A stretch of 5,522 nucleotides of DNA from a bacterium (GTDB lineage: Bacteria; Sumerlaeota; Sumerlaeia; UBA8349). Positions 4,339-5,522 of the stretch are shown piece after piece. The notes under the pieces are model-generated. The model searched no databases. It was not told the DNA's origin and saw only the letters and a list, made by a program, of their open reading frames with translations. Location: the NCBI GenBank assembly GCA_013203855.1, contig JABMPG010000525.1, positions 1 through 5,522 of the forward strand, written 5' to 3'. The translations under genes and the position numbers were made by a program. Positions within the stretch are counted from its first letter, which is position 1, and every line of letters starts with the position of its first letter.

Positions 4339-5522
4339 ACGCAAGCCATCCCGCACCCGCAAACATAGTCCCCCGCCGAATACCCCAAGTCCGGCCCCAG
4401 CGCCTTCCACATATCCAGACTCTCTGTCGAAACACACACCGGAACCTCCGCGTCCCGCTTCCGTATCTCCGACAGATAGTGCCGATACACCTTCTCCCGC
4501 AGCGCATGCGGAAAGGGCGCCAGGCGCGAACCCACCATCTCCTCCTTAACCGCCTCCGCCCCGTCCCAGAACTCCGGATCAAGCATCTCTTTTCGAAGAA
4601 ACCCCTTCACCGCTTCAAATTGCGTCCAGATCATCGTCGTCATGCTCAAATTGTCCGGACGAGTCCGACTCAGCGCCAGATCGATCGCACTGGCCGCGTC
4701 GTCGCGCCAGGTCGGCACGGGAATGATCGGCTTGAACTTGTAACGCACCGTCATCCCCGCTTCCTGACATCGCCGAGCCGCCTCGATCCGCCCCTCCGTC
4801 GTCCCCGTCTTCGGCTCGAGTTCGCTCGCCTGCGTCGGCCCCGAAAGACTCCACGCAATAATCGTATTCTTCGGAGCTCCCGCTTCGATCAAAGCGTCCA
4901 CCCGATCACTCTTCGTGTGAAGAATCAGATACCGGTCCTTCGTCCGCTCAAAAAACTTCATCAACAAACCCACGCTATCCCATTGCGGCTCATGCGCCAG
5001 CACATCCATCGCATCATCCAGAAGATAGGTCTTCTGCCACGGGTTCTGAACGATAAGATCCGCCAGCCGCTCCGTATATTCCTCAATGTTCACATGGCTG
5101 ATCATGAACTGCCCCAGGCTGCAATACGCGCACTGATGAGGGCACCCGTTCCCGAAATGCAGCCGCCAACCCGGCCGGCACACATGCTCCGGATTCGGCT
5201 TGAATTCCTTCAGATTAGACGCAAAACACACAAAAGAGTCACCCCCCGCCGCCATCCGAAAAGGAAACGAACCCGTCCCCTGATACGCCTCCTGCATACG
5301 AGCCGCATCTCCGGCCACCGCATCCCGATCCCACCGAAACACACCCAGGATCGGAATCGGGTCCGGCACGTTCGCCATGGCGCCCATCTTCTTCCGGTGA
5401 TCCCACCCTTCCTCCACCACGATATCCGGCAGATCCTTGTAGGAGAAGGTCCGCACCTCCGCCCCCGAGCAGCCCTCGCAGATTTTCCGAGCCCGAGCCG
5501 CCGTCAGCGGATTCTCCCAAAC
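4329..5522 (-). CDS. Spore photoproduct lyase-like radical SAM protein (5' end cut by right edge; probable 3' frameshift)
   Basis: The minus-strand frame is open from the right edge (5522) to the TGA at 4331-4329, giving 397 codons of product and no certain start. The GTG at 5456 has GGAG directly against it with no spacing. The 22 codons upstream (VWENPLTAARARKICEGC and four more) look like real protein, so the start probably lies outside the window. Counting from that GTG, GNGCPHQCAYCSLG (102-115) gives the CX3CX2C cluster (Cys105, 109, 112) that binds the [4Fe-4S] of radical SAM enzymes. It is preceded by CRPGWRLHF, as in SPL-family proteins. The barrel continues through LILHTKSDRVDALI (177-190), TIIAWSLSGP (198-207) and YKFKPIIPVPTW (239-250). 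True spore photoproduct lyase repairs UV thymine lesions in spore DNA by reversing them with a SAM-derived radical. The cysteine hydrogen donor expected near LLDDAMD (145-151) is not seen, so a different or unknown reaction is likely. A second Cys group, CGCGMAC (366-372), lies just before the frameshift. The gene converges on the PfkB gene. Confidence 0.82.
   Translation of the reverse strand, partial: VWENPLTAARARKICEGCSGAEVRTFSYKDLPDIVVEEGWDHRKKMGAMANVPDPIPILGVFRWDRDAVAGDAARMQEAYQGTGSFPFRMAAGGDSFVCFASNLKEFKPNPEHVCRPGWRLHFGNGCPHQCAYCSLGQFMISHVNIEEYTERLADLIVQNPWQKTYLLDDAMDVLAHEPQWDSVGLLMKFFERTKDRYLILHTKSDRVDALIEAGAPKNTIIAWSLSGPTQASELEPKTGTTEGRIEAARRCQEAGMTVRYKFKPIIPVPTWRDDAASAIDLALSRTRPDNLSMTTMIWTQFEAVKGFLRKEMLDPEFWDGAEAVKEEMVGSRLAPFPHALREKVYRHYLSEIRKRDAEVPVCVSTESLDMWKALGPDLGYSAGDYVCGCGMACVRV

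Overview
This is a bacterial chromosome segment with GC-rich genes (about 60% by eye). It carries five protein genes, two of them cut by the window edges, in the order <- <- -> -> <-. No RNA gene, insertion sequence, integrase, CRISPR array or origin is visible. The gene set (cofactor-dependent phosphoglycerate mutase, DHH phosphoesterase, polyprenyl sugar-phosphate transferase, PfkB kinase, spore-photoproduct-lyase-like radical SAM protein) does not fix the phylum. A Gram-negative-type free-living bacterium, possibly of the PVC or a related candidate phylum, fits, but that is a weak inference.

Left part (1-1124, minus strand): gpmA encodes a complete glycolytic phosphoglycerate mutase with a good ribosome binding site. 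It is followed after 48 bases by the first 109 codons of a DHH/NrnA-like phosphoesterase that runs off the left edge. A perfect 9-bp GC hairpin sits in the gap, just ahead of the DHH start codon.

Divergent control region (1125-1381): it holds the gpmA leader with a 7-bp-stem hairpin, a run of ten G, a GAATAA/TTATTC dyad, and a near-consensus sigma-70 promoter (TTGACA, 16 bases, TACAAT) firing to the right.

Middle part (1382-3950, plus strand): the promoter drives a complete polyprenyl glycosylphosphotransferase, the membrane enzyme that starts exopolysaccharide or O-antigen repeat-unit synthesis. After 52 bases comes a PfkB-family sugar/nucleoside kinase, probably co-transcribed. No other polysaccharide genes are present, so the polymer cannot be named.

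Right part (3951-5522): about 300 bases with no recognisable gene and lower GC (about 51% by hand count) separate the kinase from a convergent minus-strand gene for an SPL-like radical SAM protein. This gene enters from the right edge. Its frame is open to base 5522, so the GTG at 5456 is not a convincing start. Its 3' end looks frameshifted: the annotated stop at 4329 is followed, one frame over, by 29 protein-like codons ending at 4249.

Most of the window is ordinary housekeeping and envelope biosynthesis. The points worth checking are the frameshifted, cysteine-rich SPL-like protein, the compact divergent promoter region, and departures from family motifs in the kinase and the DHH protein.
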